This document shows positions 53,751 to 62,494 of a stretch of 64,000 nucleotides of DNA, one piece after another. A program made the translations under genes and the position numbers. How positions within the stretch are numbered: the stretch's first letter is position 1; each line of letters opens with the position of its first letter. The notes under the pieces were generated by a model. The model was given only the letters and a program-made list of their open reading frames with translations, was not told the origin of the DNA and did no database searches. Origin of the DNA: Actinomadura rubteroloni (GTDB lineage: Bacteria > Actinomycetota > Actinomycetes > Streptosporangiales > Streptosporangiaceae); contig NZ_MTBP01000001.1 of NCBI RefSeq assembly GCF_002911665.1, forward strand, positions 1,116,001 through 1,180,000. The letters run 5' to 3'.

Positions 53751-54230
53751 ATGCCGTTCCGCGTCACGTTCGTCTGCACCGGCAACATCTGCCGGTCGCC
53801 CATGGCCGAGCACGTGCTGCGCCACCACGTCGGCGAGGCCGGGCTGGACGTCGTCGTGGACAGCTCCGGCATCGACGGCTGGCACGTCGGCGAGCACGCC
53901 GACCGCCGGACGGTCGCGGCGCTGCGCCGCGCGGGCTACGCCACGTCGCACACGGCCCGCCGTTTCGACCCCGAGTGGTTCGACGGCTACGACCTGATCC
54001 TGGCGCTGGACGAGGGGCACCTGCGCGACCTGCGGACGATGGCGCCCGACTCCGCCGCCCGTGCCAAGGTGCGGATGCTGCGCGAGTTCGACCCCGTCGC
54101 GGGCGAGGACCTGGACGTCCCGGACCCGTACTACGGCGGCACGGACGGTTTCGACCGCGTCCTGAGGCTCATCGAGGCCGCAATGCCCGGATTGCTGCGC
54201 GAGATCAAGTCAGGCGTTACCGTCGGTTAG
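53751..54230 (+). CDS. Low-molecular-weight protein tyrosine phosphatase
   Basis: 159 residues, ATG 53751. Signature CTGNICRSP at residues ~9-17: catalytic Cys and Arg of the P-loop; general acid Asp in PDPYYGGTDGF. MAEHVLRHHVGEAGLDVVVD and AGYATSHTARRF are typical of the family. Removes phosphate from tyrosine residues (actinomycete PtpA types act in secretion, spore pigment or envelope control). The stop is next to the start of the following kinase-like gene (bases TAGTG shared), so the two are likely co-translated. Confidence 0.93.
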   Translation: MPFRVTFVCTGNICRSPMAEHVLRHHVGEAGLDVVVDSSGIDGWHVGEHADRRTVAALRRAGYATSHTARRFDPEWFDGYDLILALDEGHLRDLRTMAPDSAARAKVRMLREFDPVAGEDLDVPDPYYGGTDGFDRVLRLIEAAMPGLLREIKSGVTVG

Positions 54231-55057
54231 TGGATTCACTCCTGGGCACGGCCATCGAGCGGGAGACCGCGCTGGGCTCCGAGCACGACGCCTGGACGCT
54301 GCACCGCGTCCTGCTGGCGGACGGCCGGGACGTCTTCGTCAAGCGGGCGTCGCGCCCCGGGCTGTTCGCCGCCGAGGCCGCGGGGCTGCGCTGGCTGGCC
54401 GAGGCGGGGCCGGTCGCGCCGGTCGCGCCCGTCCTGGACGTCACCGACGACCTGCTGGTGCTGCCGTGGCTGGAGCCGGTGCGTCCGGACGCGTCCCTGG
54501 CCGAGCAGTTCGGCCGGGAGCTGGCCGGGACGCACGCCGCCGGGCCGGGCGAGTACGGCGCGCCGTGGGACGGCCTGATCGCCGGCCTGCCGCTCGACAA
54601 CACGCCCGACGCGGGGCCGTGGGGGCGCTGGTACGCCGAACGCCGCCTCGCGCCCTATCTGAGCGCCCCGGGCCTGGACGAACCGACGATCCGGCTGGTC
54701 GAGCAGGTGATCGAGGACATCGACGCGCTCGCGGGGCCGCCCGAACCGCCGTCCCGGATCCATGGCGACCTGTGGTCGGAGAACATCGTGTGGACGGCCG
54801 AACGCGGCGTCCTGGTCGACCCGGCCGCGCACGGCGGCCACCGCGAGACGGACCTGGCGATGCTCGCCCTCTTCGGCACGCCCCACCTGGCCCGGCTGCT
54901 CGCCGCCTACGATGAGGCCGCCCCGCTGGCCGCCGGGTGGCGCGACCGGGTGCCGCTGCACCAGTTGCATCCGCTGCTCGTCCACGTGGCGCTGTACGGG
55001 GCGTTCTACCGCGAGTCCGTCGCCGACGCGGCCCGCCGGGCGCTCGCCGCGCGGTAA
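54230..55057 (+). CDS. Fructosamine kinase/APH-family phosphotransferase
   Basis: 275 residues from GTG 54230, overlapping the previous stop by one base. Fructosamine-3-kinase-like layout: VDVFVKR-type ATP-binding Lys (GRDVFVKRASRPGLF), FAAEAAGLRWLAEAG, catalytic loop HGDLWSENIVW, and metal-binding loop LVDPAAHGGHRETDLAML. Such kinases phosphorylate glycated lysines (ketosamines) for repair; the exact substrate here is inferred from family. Coupling with a low-molecular-weight phosphatase gene also occurs in other bacteria (yniA-type neighbours). Confidence 0.85.
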   Translation: MDSLLGTAIERETALGSEHDAWTLHRVLLADGRDVFVKRASRPGLFAAEAAGLRWLAEAGPVAPVAPVLDVTDDLLVLPWLEPVRPDASLAEQFGRELAGTHAAGPGEYGAPWDGLIAGLPLDNTPDAGPWGRWYAERRLAPYLSAPGLDEPTIRLVEQVIEDIDALAGPPEPPSRIHGDLWSENIVWTAERGVLVDPAAHGGHRETDLAMLALFGTPHLARLLAAYDEAAPLAAGWRDRVPLHQLHPLLVHVALYGAFYRESVADAARRALAAR

Positions 55058-55145
55058 GAACGCCCGAACGTGTAGGTAACGGGACACCGAATGCGGTAGA
55101 AACGACGGGCGACAGCGCGGACGAGAGGCGGAAGGCGTCACCCAC

Positions 55146-56159
55146 ATGGACGGCAACGACAACGGACCGGCGCGCGGCGCGCGGCTCGGGTCCTGGCGGG
55201 GCCTGATCCCGCTGAGCGCCGCCGCGCTCGCGGCCTTCGCGGTGGCGGGCGGGCTGGACGCGGTGGACCGGCACCAGAAGGCGGGCGCCCGGGAACGTTC
55301 CGCCGCCGCCGCGTCCGCGCACGAGCGGGTGCAGTTGAAGAAGAAGCGCGCCGCCGAGCCGAAGTACGTGGTGGGCGTGCGGCGCACCGGGTCCGCGCTG
55401 GTCGTCCGGGACGCGCGGACGGGCAGGGACGTCGGCCTGCCGGTCGCCGCCCCGTCCGGCGCGACGTTCCAGCGGGTGGCGTCGGCGGGCGAGGGGACGT
55501 ACGTGGTGGCGTCCGCGACGCGCCGCGCGGTGACGTTCAGCCGCCTCAAGCTCGATTCCAAGGGCCGCCCGCGGGCGCTGACGGAGATCGCGGGCACGTC
55601 GGTGCCGGGCCGCTCGACGCCCTGGTCGGACCTCGCGGTCAGCGCGGACGGCCGCCGCATCGCCTACGTCACCTACACCGGCAAGGCGGGCCGGGTGGAC
55701 GTCGTGTCGTCCACGGAGCGCAAGACGTGGACGACGCGGTCGGCCGCGCGGATCTCCAGCCTGTCGTTCGCGGGCGACACGCTCGCATTCGTGTGGAACC
55801 CGGTCGCCGCGCCGTCCCGCCACCAGGTCCGCACGCTGGACACCGCCGCCGCGCCCGGCGACCTGCGGACGAGCCGTCCGGTGCTCCTGCTGCCCCCCGG
55901 CGGCGGCCCCGCGCTGCTCAGCCGCGACGGCGCGACGATCGTGGCGGGCATCGTCGGGGGCGCGTCCACGACCCTGCGGGCCTATTCGGTGCAGACCGGC
56001 AAGCCCACCGAGGATCTGTGGAAACAGAAGGCCGAAGTGGCCGCGCTGGCCCCCGACCCGACCGGCGGCCACCTGCTCGCGGCGACGTCCGACGGCACGC
56101 TCTACGGCGCCAGGGAACTGCCCGTGCGCGGCGCGGACCTCACCGACGTCGCCTGGTGA
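55146..56159 (+). CDS. Membrane-anchored beta-propeller-like protein, unknown function
   Basis: 337 residues, ATG 55146 with GGAAGG upstream. A short cytoplasmic N-terminus, one hydrophobic segment (LIPLSAAALAAFAVAGGL), a charged stalk with Lys-rich patch (QLKKKRAAEPK), then repeated strand patterns such as LAVSADGRRIAYVTYTG, LSFAGDTLAFVWN and LLSRDGATIVAGIV, which resemble WD40/TolB-type blades. The C-terminal domain is likely outside the membrane. No enzymatic motif. Similar actinomycete proteins are called hypothetical. Confidence 0.65.
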   Translation: MDGNDNGPARGARLGSWRGLIPLSAAALAAFAVAGGLDAVDRHQKAGARERSAAAASAHERVQLKKKRAAEPKYVVGVRRTGSALVVRDARTGRDVGLPVAAPSGATFQRVASAGEGTYVVASATRRAVTFSRLKLDSKGRPRALTEIAGTSVPGRSTPWSDLAVSADGRRIAYVTYTGKAGRVDVVSSTERKTWTTRSAARISSLSFAGDTLAFVWNPVAAPSRHQVRTLDTAAAPGDLRTSRPVLLLPPGGGPALLSRDGATIVAGIVGGASTTLRAYSVQTGKPTEDLWKQKAEVAALAPDPTGGHLLAATSDGTLYGARELPVRGADLTDVAW

Positions 56160-56221
56160 CCGGAACCGCACACCCGGACGGCCCACGCCGCCGCTAGCGG
56201 AATGGGCCGGGGCGGACGGCG

Positions 56222-57352
56222 TCAGACGGCGACGGGCTCCTTGCTCTTGGCGAGCGGCGCGCGCGGCGGCGCCGGCGTGCTGCTCGGCCCCGGCAGCGCG
56301 TACCGGACGATCTTCTTCCACGTGCTTCCGGCCTGCTTGCGCAGCGACCCCGTGTGATACGGCAGGCCGTACTTGTCGCACAGCGCCCGCACCCGGGGAG
56401 CGATCTCCGCGTACCGGTTGCTCGGCATGTCCGGGAACAGGTGGTGCTCGATCTGGTGGCTCAGGTTCCCCGTCATGAGGTGGAACAGCTTGCCGCCGGA
56501 GATGTTCGCCGAGCCGAGGATCTGCCGGACGTACCACTCGCCGCGCGTCTCCCCGTCGAGCTGCTCCTCGCCGACCTCGAACACGTCGATGTCGCCGGGG
56601 AAGTGCCCGCAGAAGATGATCGTGTGCGCCCACACGTTCCGGACGATGTTCGCCGAGAAGTTCGCGCCCAGCGTCGACAGGAACTGCGGCCCGCTGAGCA
56701 GCGGGAACGCGATGTAGTCCTTGGCCCACTGGCGGCGGATCTTGCGGCCGATGTCGCGGAGCTTGGCGCGGGTGACCTCGCGGTCGTCCTCGCCCTGGAG
56801 GATCTTGTGCAGGTCCAGGTCGTGCAGCGCGACGCCGTACTCGAAGAACATCGCGAGCAGCGCGTTGTAGAACGGCTGCCCGAGGTAGACGGGGTTCCAC
56901 GGCTGCTCCGGCGTCACGCGCAGGATGCCGTAGCCCACGTCGTGGTCCTTGCCGAGGACGTTCGTGAACGTGTGGTGGACGAAGTTGTGCGAGTGCTTCC
57001 ACTGCTCGGCGGGGGAGACGTTGTCCCACTCCCACGTCGTCGAGTGGATCTTGGAGTCGCGCATCCAGTCCCACTGGCCGTGCATGACGTTGTGCCCGAT
57101 CTCCATGTTCTCCAGGATCTTCGCGACCGACAGGGTCGCGGTCCCGGCGAGCCAGGCGGGCGGCAGCGACGAGGCCATCAGCATGGCCCGGCCGCCGATC
57201 TCCAGGTACCGCTGCCAGCGGATGACCTTGTGGATGTACGCGGCGTCGTCGTCGCCCAGCTCGGCGAAGATCTCTTCGCGCAGCTCGTCCAGCTCGCGCG
57301 CGATGGCGTCGTAGTCGGCGGGGGTGAGGTGGGCGGTGGGGTCGTGACTCAT
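56222..57352 (-). CDS. Acyl-CoA fatty acid desaturase (DesA3-like)
   Basis: 376 residues from ATG 57352, with AAGGAGG six bases upstream. Integral membrane di-iron desaturase with three histidine boxes: HNVMHGQWD, HSHNFVHH, and HQIEHHLFPDMP. Introduces a double bond in acyl chains using O2 and electrons from the co-transcribed reductase. The length and pattern follow mycobacterial DesA3 (Rv3229c), which pairs with Rv3230c. Second gene of a two-gene operon; it follows the reductase gene by 11 bases. Confidence 0.92.
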   Translation of the reverse strand: MSHDPTAHLTPADYDAIARELDELREEIFAELGDDDAAYIHKVIRWQRYLEIGGRAMLMASSLPPAWLAGTATLSVAKILENMEIGHNVMHGQWDWMRDSKIHSTTWEWDNVSPAEQWKHSHNFVHHTFTNVLGKDHDVGYGILRVTPEQPWNPVYLGQPFYNALLAMFFEYGVALHDLDLHKILQGEDDREVTRAKLRDIGRKIRRQWAKDYIAFPLLSGPQFLSTLGANFSANIVRNVWAHTIIFCGHFPGDIDVFEVGEEQLDGETRGEWYVRQILGSANISGGKLFHLMTGNLSHQIEHHLFPDMPSNRYAEIAPRVRALCDKYGLPYHTGSLRKQAGSTWKKIVRYALPGPSSTPAPPRAPLAKSKEPVAV

Positions 57353-57363
57353 GGGGGCCTCCT

Positions 57364-58446
57364 TCAGAGGTCGAGTTCGACGGGGCCGGCGGCGGCGGAG
57401 ACGCACGTCTGGATCATGTGGCCCTCCTCGCCGTGGACCTCGCCGGTGCGCAGATCACGGACCTGGCCGGAGCGGAGGCGGCCGACGCAGCTGTAACAGA
57501 TGCCCATCCGGCAGCCGCTCGGCAGGAGGGCGCCCGCGCCCTCGCCCGCGTCCAGCAGGGGGGTGGCGCCGTCGGCGTCGACCTCCACGCCGCTGGAGCA
57601 GAACCGCACCCGGCCTCCTTCGCCGCCGGTTCCCGCGAGGACGACGCGGAAACGTTCCGTGCGGAGCCGTTCGGCGTGGCCCGCCGCGTTCCAGTGCGTC
57701 TCGACGTCGTCCAGCATCCCGGCCGGGCCGCACGCCCACGTCTCGCGCTCGGCCCAGTCGGGGCAGACGCCCGGCAGGTCGGCGGCGGCGAGCCGGCCGT
57801 CGACGGCGGTGTGCCGCTCGACCAGCGTCAGCGCGGGGTGCCGGCGCGCGAGGTCGCGCAGTTCGTCGCCGAAGATGACGTCGCCGGGGGTGCGGGACGA
57901 GTAGACGACGACCGTGTCCGGAAACGTTCCAGTCACGTCGAGGCCGCGCAGCATCGCCATGACGGGCGTGATGCCGCTGCCCGCCGCGAGGAACAGGATC
58001 TTGCGGGGGAGCGGGGACGGCAGGACGAACTCGCCGTCGGCCGTCTCCAGCCGGACGATCATGCCGGGCCGGGCGCGGTGGACGAGGTGCCGGGAGACCA
58101 GGCCGTCCGGGGTGGCCTTGACGGTGATCGTGAGCCGTCCGTCGGGGCGCGGCGGGGACGACAGCGAGAACGTCCGCCAGTGGCGCACGCCGTCGATGTC
58201 GACGCCGATCTTGAGCCACTGGCCGGGGCGGTGGCCGTCCCATTCGATGCCGGGCCGGATCCGTAGCGTCGCCACGCCGGGCGCCTCGCGCCGGACGTCC
58301 TCGATCCGGCCGCGCGGCTCGACCGTCGACCACAGCGGGTTGACGAGGCCGAGGTAGTCCTCGGGGAGCAGCGGCGTGGTGAGCCACCGCGCCGCCTTCG
58401 CGAGCCGGCGCACCGGCGAGCGGGACGGGAGCGCGTGCACGGACAA
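57364..58446 (-). CDS. Ferredoxin reductase with C-terminal 2Fe-2S domain (electron donor to the desaturase)
   Basis: 360 residues from TTG 58446 (LSVHALPSRSPVRR), with GGGGAGG immediately upstream; GTG 58440 is a second choice. FAD-binding part: RTFSLSSPP and LETADGEFVLP; NAD(P) part: ILFLAAGSGITPVMAMLRGL and WACGPAGML. The last 80 residues hold a plant-type 2Fe-2S ferredoxin: CRMGICYSCVGRL plus a final Cys in MIQTCVS. Passes electrons from NAD(P)H to the desaturase encoded next to it, as Rv3230c does for DesA3. The promoter region carries a palindromic operator pair. Confidence 0.88.
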   Translation of the reverse strand: MSVHALPSRSPVRRLAKAARWLTTPLLPEDYLGLVNPLWSTVEPRGRIEDVRREAPGVATLRIRPGIEWDGHRPGQWLKIGVDIDGVRHWRTFSLSSPPRPDGRLTITVKATPDGLVSRHLVHRARPGMIVRLETADGEFVLPSPLPRKILFLAAGSGITPVMAMLRGLDVTGTFPDTVVVYSSRTPGDVIFGDELRDLARRHPALTLVERHTAVDGRLAAADLPGVCPDWAERETWACGPAGMLDDVETHWNAAGHAERLRTERFRVVLAGTGGEGGRVRFCSSGVEVDADGATPLLDAGEGAGALLPSGCRMGICYSCVGRLRSGQVRDLRTGEVHGEEGHMIQTCVSAAAGPVELDL

Positions 58447-58465
58447 GGGGCCTCCCCGGCGGTCT

Positions 58466-58500
58466 AACCTACGTTGCCGTAACCTACGGTGCCGTAAGTT
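58466..58500 (-). promoter_or_regulatory. Twin palindromic operators of the desaturase operon
   Basis: Two 12-bp palindromes, TACGT-tg-CCGTA (58470-58481) and TACGG-tg-CCGTA (58485-58496), spaced by 15 bp. They overlap a promoter-like pair on - (ATGACC, 16 bases, TAGGTT). A TetR-type regulator is the likely reader; none is encoded nearby. Confidence 0.55.
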
Positions 58501-58591
58501 TTGGTCATATTCAAGACTGTTCCCGGCAAAGCGACCGGCATCACACCATCGCACGATGTCTCATTGACTTATGTTGACCAGGCGCACAAAA

Positions 58592-58637
58592 AGAGCCCCG
58601 TGTTACGTCGTCCGGTGAGGACGAAGCACGGGGCTCT
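58592..58637 (-). terminator. Orphan rho-independent terminator between divergent operons
   Basis: Stem AGAGCCCCGTG / CACGGGGCTCT with an inner CGTCC/GGACG stem, followed on - by TTTTTGTG. It has a T tail only in the - direction, yet no annotated - gene lies just upstream of it. Confidence 0.6.
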
Positions 58638-58769
58638 GACCAGGCGGGGCTATTGCCGAACGCCGTCCACGCGGCGGTAGGGCTCGCGCGGGCGCCTATT
58701 TCGCCCGTCTCATCGAATTCTCATGTCCGGCTCACCCGTCCCCCAGACGGCGCCGCGAGCCTTCTCGGC

Positions 58770-59927
58770 ATGAAACTGCCGATCCCACGCCGGGCGCTGC
58801 TGGTCAACGGCGCGCTCGGCGCGCTGTTGCTCGGCGGCGCCGGGGCCGCCTATCTGACGCTCGCCGACGACGGCGCGGACGCGTCCGCCGCCACCCGCAC
58901 CGCGCGGATCGCGCGCGGGACCGTCGCGTCGTCGGTGTCGGCGTCCGGGTCGGTGGAGAGCGCGCGGACGCGTTCGCTGTCGTTCGGTTCGTCCGGGACG
59001 GTCACCAAGATCTACGCGGTGGTCGGGAAGAAGGTCGCGGCCGGGACGGTCCTCGCCCGGCTCGACGCGACGGCCGCCGAGGAGGCGTACGAGCAGGCCA
59101 AGGCGGACCTGGTGGTCGCGGAGGCGGGCGACACGACGTCCGACAAGGGCTACGCGAGTTACCTCAAGGCGAAGAACGCCCGCAACGCGGCGTTGCGGAC
59201 GTTGAACGGGACGGTGCTGCGCGCCCCGATCTCCGGGACGGTCACCGCCGTCAACGGGACGGTCGGCGGCAGCTCCAGCGGGTCGGGCGGCGGGACGTCG
59301 TCGGGCTCGGGCTCGGAATCCGGCTCGGGCTCGTCGTCGTCCGGCACGACGACCTCCTCGTCCGGTTCGGGCTTCATCGAGATGGCCGACACGGCGAAGC
59401 TCCAGATCACCGGGAACTTCACCGAGGCGGACACGACCAAGCTCAAGGCGGGCCAGGCGGCGACGATCACGTTCGACGCGCTGCCCGGGACGACCGCGAC
59501 GGGCAAGGTCCTGGACGTCGGGCTCGCCCCCACGACCACCGACAATGTCGTGAAATATCCGGTGGCGATCGGGCTGACGAAGGTGCCGTCCGGCGTCCGC
59601 CTCGGCCAGACCGCGACCGTCGAGGTCTCCGTGTCGAAGGCGGAGGACGTCCTGTACGTCCCGAGCGCGGCGGTCCGGACGGCGGGCGGGCAGAGCACGG
59701 TCACGGTCGTCCGGGACGGGAAGCGCTCCACGGTCACCGTCGAGACGGGCGTCACGGGCGACCAGGGCACCGAGATCAAGTCGGGCTTGGAGGAAGGGGA
59801 CGAGGTCGTCCTCGCCTCGGCCGCGTCCGGCGGGACGGGCCAGACCGGTCAGCGCACCGGTTTCCCCGGCGGCGGCGTGCCGGGCGGCGGCGGGTTCCCC
59901 GGCGGCGGGGCCGGAGGACGGCGGTGA
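58770..59927 (+). CDS. MacA-like periplasmic adaptor (HlyD/RND type)
   Basis: 385 residues from ATG 58770 (MKLPIPRRALLVNG); the frame is open upstream to 58653 but without a good site. An N-terminal signal anchor, biotinyl-lipoyl-like half motifs (SSGTVTKIYAVVGKKVAAG, GTVLRAPISGTVTAV), a short coiled coil, a Ser/Gly/Thr linker of ~36 residues (59263-59370), then beta-barrel and membrane-proximal domains. The Gly-rich tail (GGGVPGGGGFPGGG) is unusual. First gene of a coupled ABC efflux operon. In monoderms such adaptors work with MacB-like transporters at the cell surface. Confidence 0.85.
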   Translation: MKLPIPRRALLVNGALGALLLGGAGAAYLTLADDGADASAATRTARIARGTVASSVSASGSVESARTRSLSFGSSGTVTKIYAVVGKKVAAGTVLARLDATAAEEAYEQAKADLVVAEAGDTTSDKGYASYLKAKNARNAALRTLNGTVLRAPISGTVTAVNGTVGGSSSGSGGGTSSGSGSESGSGSSSSGTTTSSSGSGFIEMADTAKLQITGNFTEADTTKLKAGQAATITFDALPGTTATGKVLDVGLAPTTTDNVVKYPVAIGLTKVPSGVRLGQTATVEVSVSKAEDVLYVPSAAVRTAGGQSTVTVVRDGKRSTVTVETGVTGDQGTEIKSGLEEGDEVVLASAASGGTGQTGQRTGFPGGGVPGGGGFPGGGAGGRR

Positions 59928-60622
59928 CCCCCGTCCTGGACGTCCGGTCCGTCACCAAGGTCCACGGGTCCGGCGACACGGCCGTGCACGCGTTGCGCGG
60001 GGTGACGCTGCGGGTCGAGCGCGGGGACTATGTCGCGATCATGGGCGCGTCCGGCTCCGGGAAGTCCACGCTGATGAACATCATCGGCTGCCTGGACGTC
60101 CCGAGCGCCGGCCGGTACCGGCTCGACGGGCACGACGTCGGCGGCCTGGACGAACGCCGCCTCGCCATCCTGCGCAACCGGCGCATCGGGTTCGTGTTCC
60201 AGTCGTTCAACCTCATCCCCCGGATGAGCGCGCAGGCCAACGTGGAGCTGCCGCTCGCCTACGGCGGCGTCCGGGCGGCCGAACGGCGGCGCCGGGCCGT
60301 CGCCGCGCTGCGCGAAGTCGGCCTCGCGGACCGCATGCGCCATGAACCGAACGAGCTGTCGGGCGGGCAGCAGCAACGCGTCGCCATCGCCCGCGCGCTC
60401 GTCACCGCCCCGACGCTCCTGCTCGCCGACGAGCCGACGGGCGCGCTCGACAGCCGGTCCACCGGGGACGTCCTGCACCTGTTCGACGGCCTGCACCGCG
60501 CCGGCCGCACGCTCGTGATCATCACGCACGAGGCGGACGTGGCCGCGCACGCCCGGCGGATCGTCCGGCTCGTGGACGGACGCGTCGTCTCCGACCAGCC
60601 GCGCGCCGGGGCCGTCCGGTGA
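59924..60622 (+). CDS. ABC transporter ATP-binding protein (MacB/LolD type)
   Basis: 232 residues, GTG 59924 overlapping the adaptor stop. Walker A GASGSGKST, Q-loop, signature LSGGQQQRVAIARAL, Walker B LLLADEPTGALDSRS, H-loop ITHEAD. Partner of the permease that follows; stop overlaps its GTG. Confidence 0.95.
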   Translation: MTPVLDVRSVTKVHGSGDTAVHALRGVTLRVERGDYVAIMGASGSGKSTLMNIIGCLDVPSAGRYRLDGHDVGGLDERRLAILRNRRIGFVFQSFNLIPRMSAQANVELPLAYGGVRAAERRRRAVAALREVGLADRMRHEPNELSGGQQQRVAIARALVTAPTLLLADEPTGALDSRSTGDVLHLFDGLHRAGRTLVIITHEADVAAHARRIVRLVDGRVVSDQPRAGAVR

Positions 60623-61869
60623 CGCCCGCCGAGATCCTGCGGTTCGCCCTGCGCGGGCTCGCCGCCAACAAGCTGCGCAGCGCCCTCACCACGCTCGGGA
60701 TCCTCATCGGCGTCGCGTCGGTGATCGTGCTGGTCGCGGTCGGGAACGGGTCGTCGGAGGCGGTGAAGAAGAGCATCCAGCGGCTCGGCGCGGACGCGCT
60801 GACCGTCACGCCGTCCACGACGGGGAGCGGGCGCGGCGGCCTCTTCGGACGCGGGGCCGCGCAGCAGCAGCCGAGCGGGCCGCGCACGCAGGCGCACGAC
60901 CTGACGGTCGCGGACGCCGCGGCGCTCGGCTCGTCCGGGCAGGCGCCGTCGGTGCGGAGCGCGTCGCCGGTCGTGACGAGCCAGTCCGTGACGGCGAGCT
61001 ACGCGGGGACGTCCGCGACGATCGGCCAGTTCGTCGGGACGACGCCGACCTATTTCCCTGCGGCCAACAAGACGCTGGCGTCCGGGTCACTGTTCTCTGC
61101 CACGGACGCTAAGGCGGTCGTGCTGGGGAGCACGACGGCGTCCGACCTGTTCGGGGCCGTCAGTCCGATCGGTAAGAAGATCGACGTCGGCGGGATACGG
61201 TTCACCGTCGTCGGGGTGCTGAAGGCCACGGGCTCGTCGTCGTCCAGCTTCTCCGACCCCGACAGCATCGCCGTGGCGCCGCTCGCGGCCGTCCAGCAGA
61301 GCCTGACCGGGTACGGCGGGCTCGACCAGATCATCGTCCAGGCGACGGGCTCGGACGCGGTGGACGCCGCACAGGCCGAGATCACCGCCCTGCTCGCCCA
61401 GCGGCACGGCGCCGCGACGTCCGGGACGGCCGACTTCACGGTGTCCAGCCAGGCCAGCGTGCAGTCCGCCGTCAGCGACTCCACGCGGACGTTCACCGTG
61501 CTGCTCGGCGCCGTCGCCGCGATCTCGCTGCTCGTCGGCGGGATCGGCATCACCAACATCATGCTCGTGACCGTCACCGAACGGACGCGCGAGATCGGCA
61601 TCCGGAAGGCGATCGGCGCCCCGCGCGGCGCGATCCTCGCCCAGTTCGTCGTGGAGGCCACCGTGCTCAGCCTGATCGGCGGGCTGCTCGGCGTCGCGGT
61701 CGGCGTAGGTGGAACGTTGTTCCGGATCGCCGGGGTGCAGCCGGTGCTCGTGCCGTCGTCCATCGCCCTGGCCCTCGCGGTGTCGGTGGCGATCGGCCTG
61801 TTCTTCGGCGGCTTCCCCGCCGGCCGCGCGGCCCGGCTCCGCCCGATCGAGGCGCTGCGCCATGAGTGA
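60619..61869 (+). CDS. MacB/FtsX-type ABC permease
   Basis: 416 residues, GTG 60619. FtsX-like: N-terminal membrane helix (LRSALTTLGILIGVASVIVL), a large extracytoplasmic MacB_PCD domain (residues ~50-285) and three C-terminal helices (FTVLLGAVAAISLLVGGIGI, VVEATVLSLIGGLLGVAVGV, ALALAVSVAIGLFFGGFPAG). The conserved TxRTREIGIRKAIGA cytoplasmic motif is present (VTERTREIGIRKAIGAP). Exports a substrate, possibly a peptide or lipid, together with the two preceding proteins. Confidence 0.93.
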   Translation: MTPAEILRFALRGLAANKLRSALTTLGILIGVASVIVLVAVGNGSSEAVKKSIQRLGADALTVTPSTTGSGRGGLFGRGAAQQQPSGPRTQAHDLTVADAAALGSSGQAPSVRSASPVVTSQSVTASYAGTSATIGQFVGTTPTYFPAANKTLASGSLFSATDAKAVVLGSTTASDLFGAVSPIGKKIDVGGIRFTVVGVLKATGSSSSSFSDPDSIAVAPLAAVQQSLTGYGGLDQIIVQATGSDAVDAAQAEITALLAQRHGAATSGTADFTVSSQASVQSAVSDSTRTFTVLLGAVAAISLLVGGIGITNIMLVTVTERTREIGIRKAIGAPRGAILAQFVVEATVLSLIGGLLGVAVGVGGTLFRIAGVQPVLVPSSIALALAVSVAIGLFFGGFPAGRAARLRPIEALRHE

Positions 61870-61888
61870 CCGCACCAGGGAGGACCCC

Positions 61889-62494
61889 ATGCCCGAGAAA
61901 CCGCAGCCCGGCGTCCCGTACGCGCAGAGTGGGCCGTCCGTGCCGGGACCGCCGGCGAGCGACGCGGAACTGCTCGCCACGTCGCCCTTCGAGGACGACC
62001 TCGACGACGCGCTCGCCGCCGTCCCGCCCCGCCGCGCGCTACCCGGGCCGACGCTGTACCTGGCGGCCGGCGTGCTGCTCGTCGTCGGCTTCCTGGGCGG
62101 CGTCCAGGCGCAGAAGTGGAACTCCGGAACGTCCGCCGGCACGCCGTCGGCGCAGCCCGGCCGCGCGCTCCCCGGCGGCTACGGCGCCGGCGCGCGGGGC
62201 GGCTACGGCGGCGGTTACGGCGGCGCACCGGGCGCGCGCGGCGGTTTCGGCGGCGGCCTGACGGCCGGGACCGTCACCAAGGTGTCGGGCGACACGCTCT
62301 GGGTGAAGACGGCGGACGGCAAGACCGTCAAGGTCCAGACGGGCGGCTCCACCCGCGTCAGCGTCACCCGCGAAGGGTCGCTGAAGGACCTGGGCGCCGG
62401 GACGTCCGTCGTCGTGCGCGGTTCGGCCGGCGACGACGGCACCGTGACCGCGACGCAGGTCACCGAGGGCGGCCGGCCCGGCGGGGGCAACTGA
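61889..62494 (+). CDS. Membrane-anchored Gly-rich DUF5666-like protein
   Basis: 201 residues from ATG 61889 (MPEKPQPGVPY), with GGGAGG six bases upstream; ATG 61862 inside the permease gene is in frame and cannot be excluded. A Pro-rich cytoplasmic start, one membrane helix (LYLAAGVLLVVGFLGGVQA), a Gly/Tyr/Arg-rich linker (GARGGYGGGYGG) and a C-terminal small beta domain (GTVTKVSGDTLWVKTADGKT, DLGAGTSVVVRGS) like DUF5666/OB-fold. Its TGA overlaps the ATG of the next gene. Likely an accessory of the efflux operon. Confidence 0.7.
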   Translation: MPEKPQPGVPYAQSGPSVPGPPASDAELLATSPFEDDLDDALAAVPPRRALPGPTLYLAAGVLLVVGFLGGVQAQKWNSGTSAGTPSAQPGRALPGGYGAGARGGYGGGYGGAPGARGGFGGGLTAGTVTKVSGDTLWVKTADGKTVKVQTGGSTRVSVTREGSLKDLGAGTSVVVRGSAGDDGTVTATQVTEGGRPGGGN

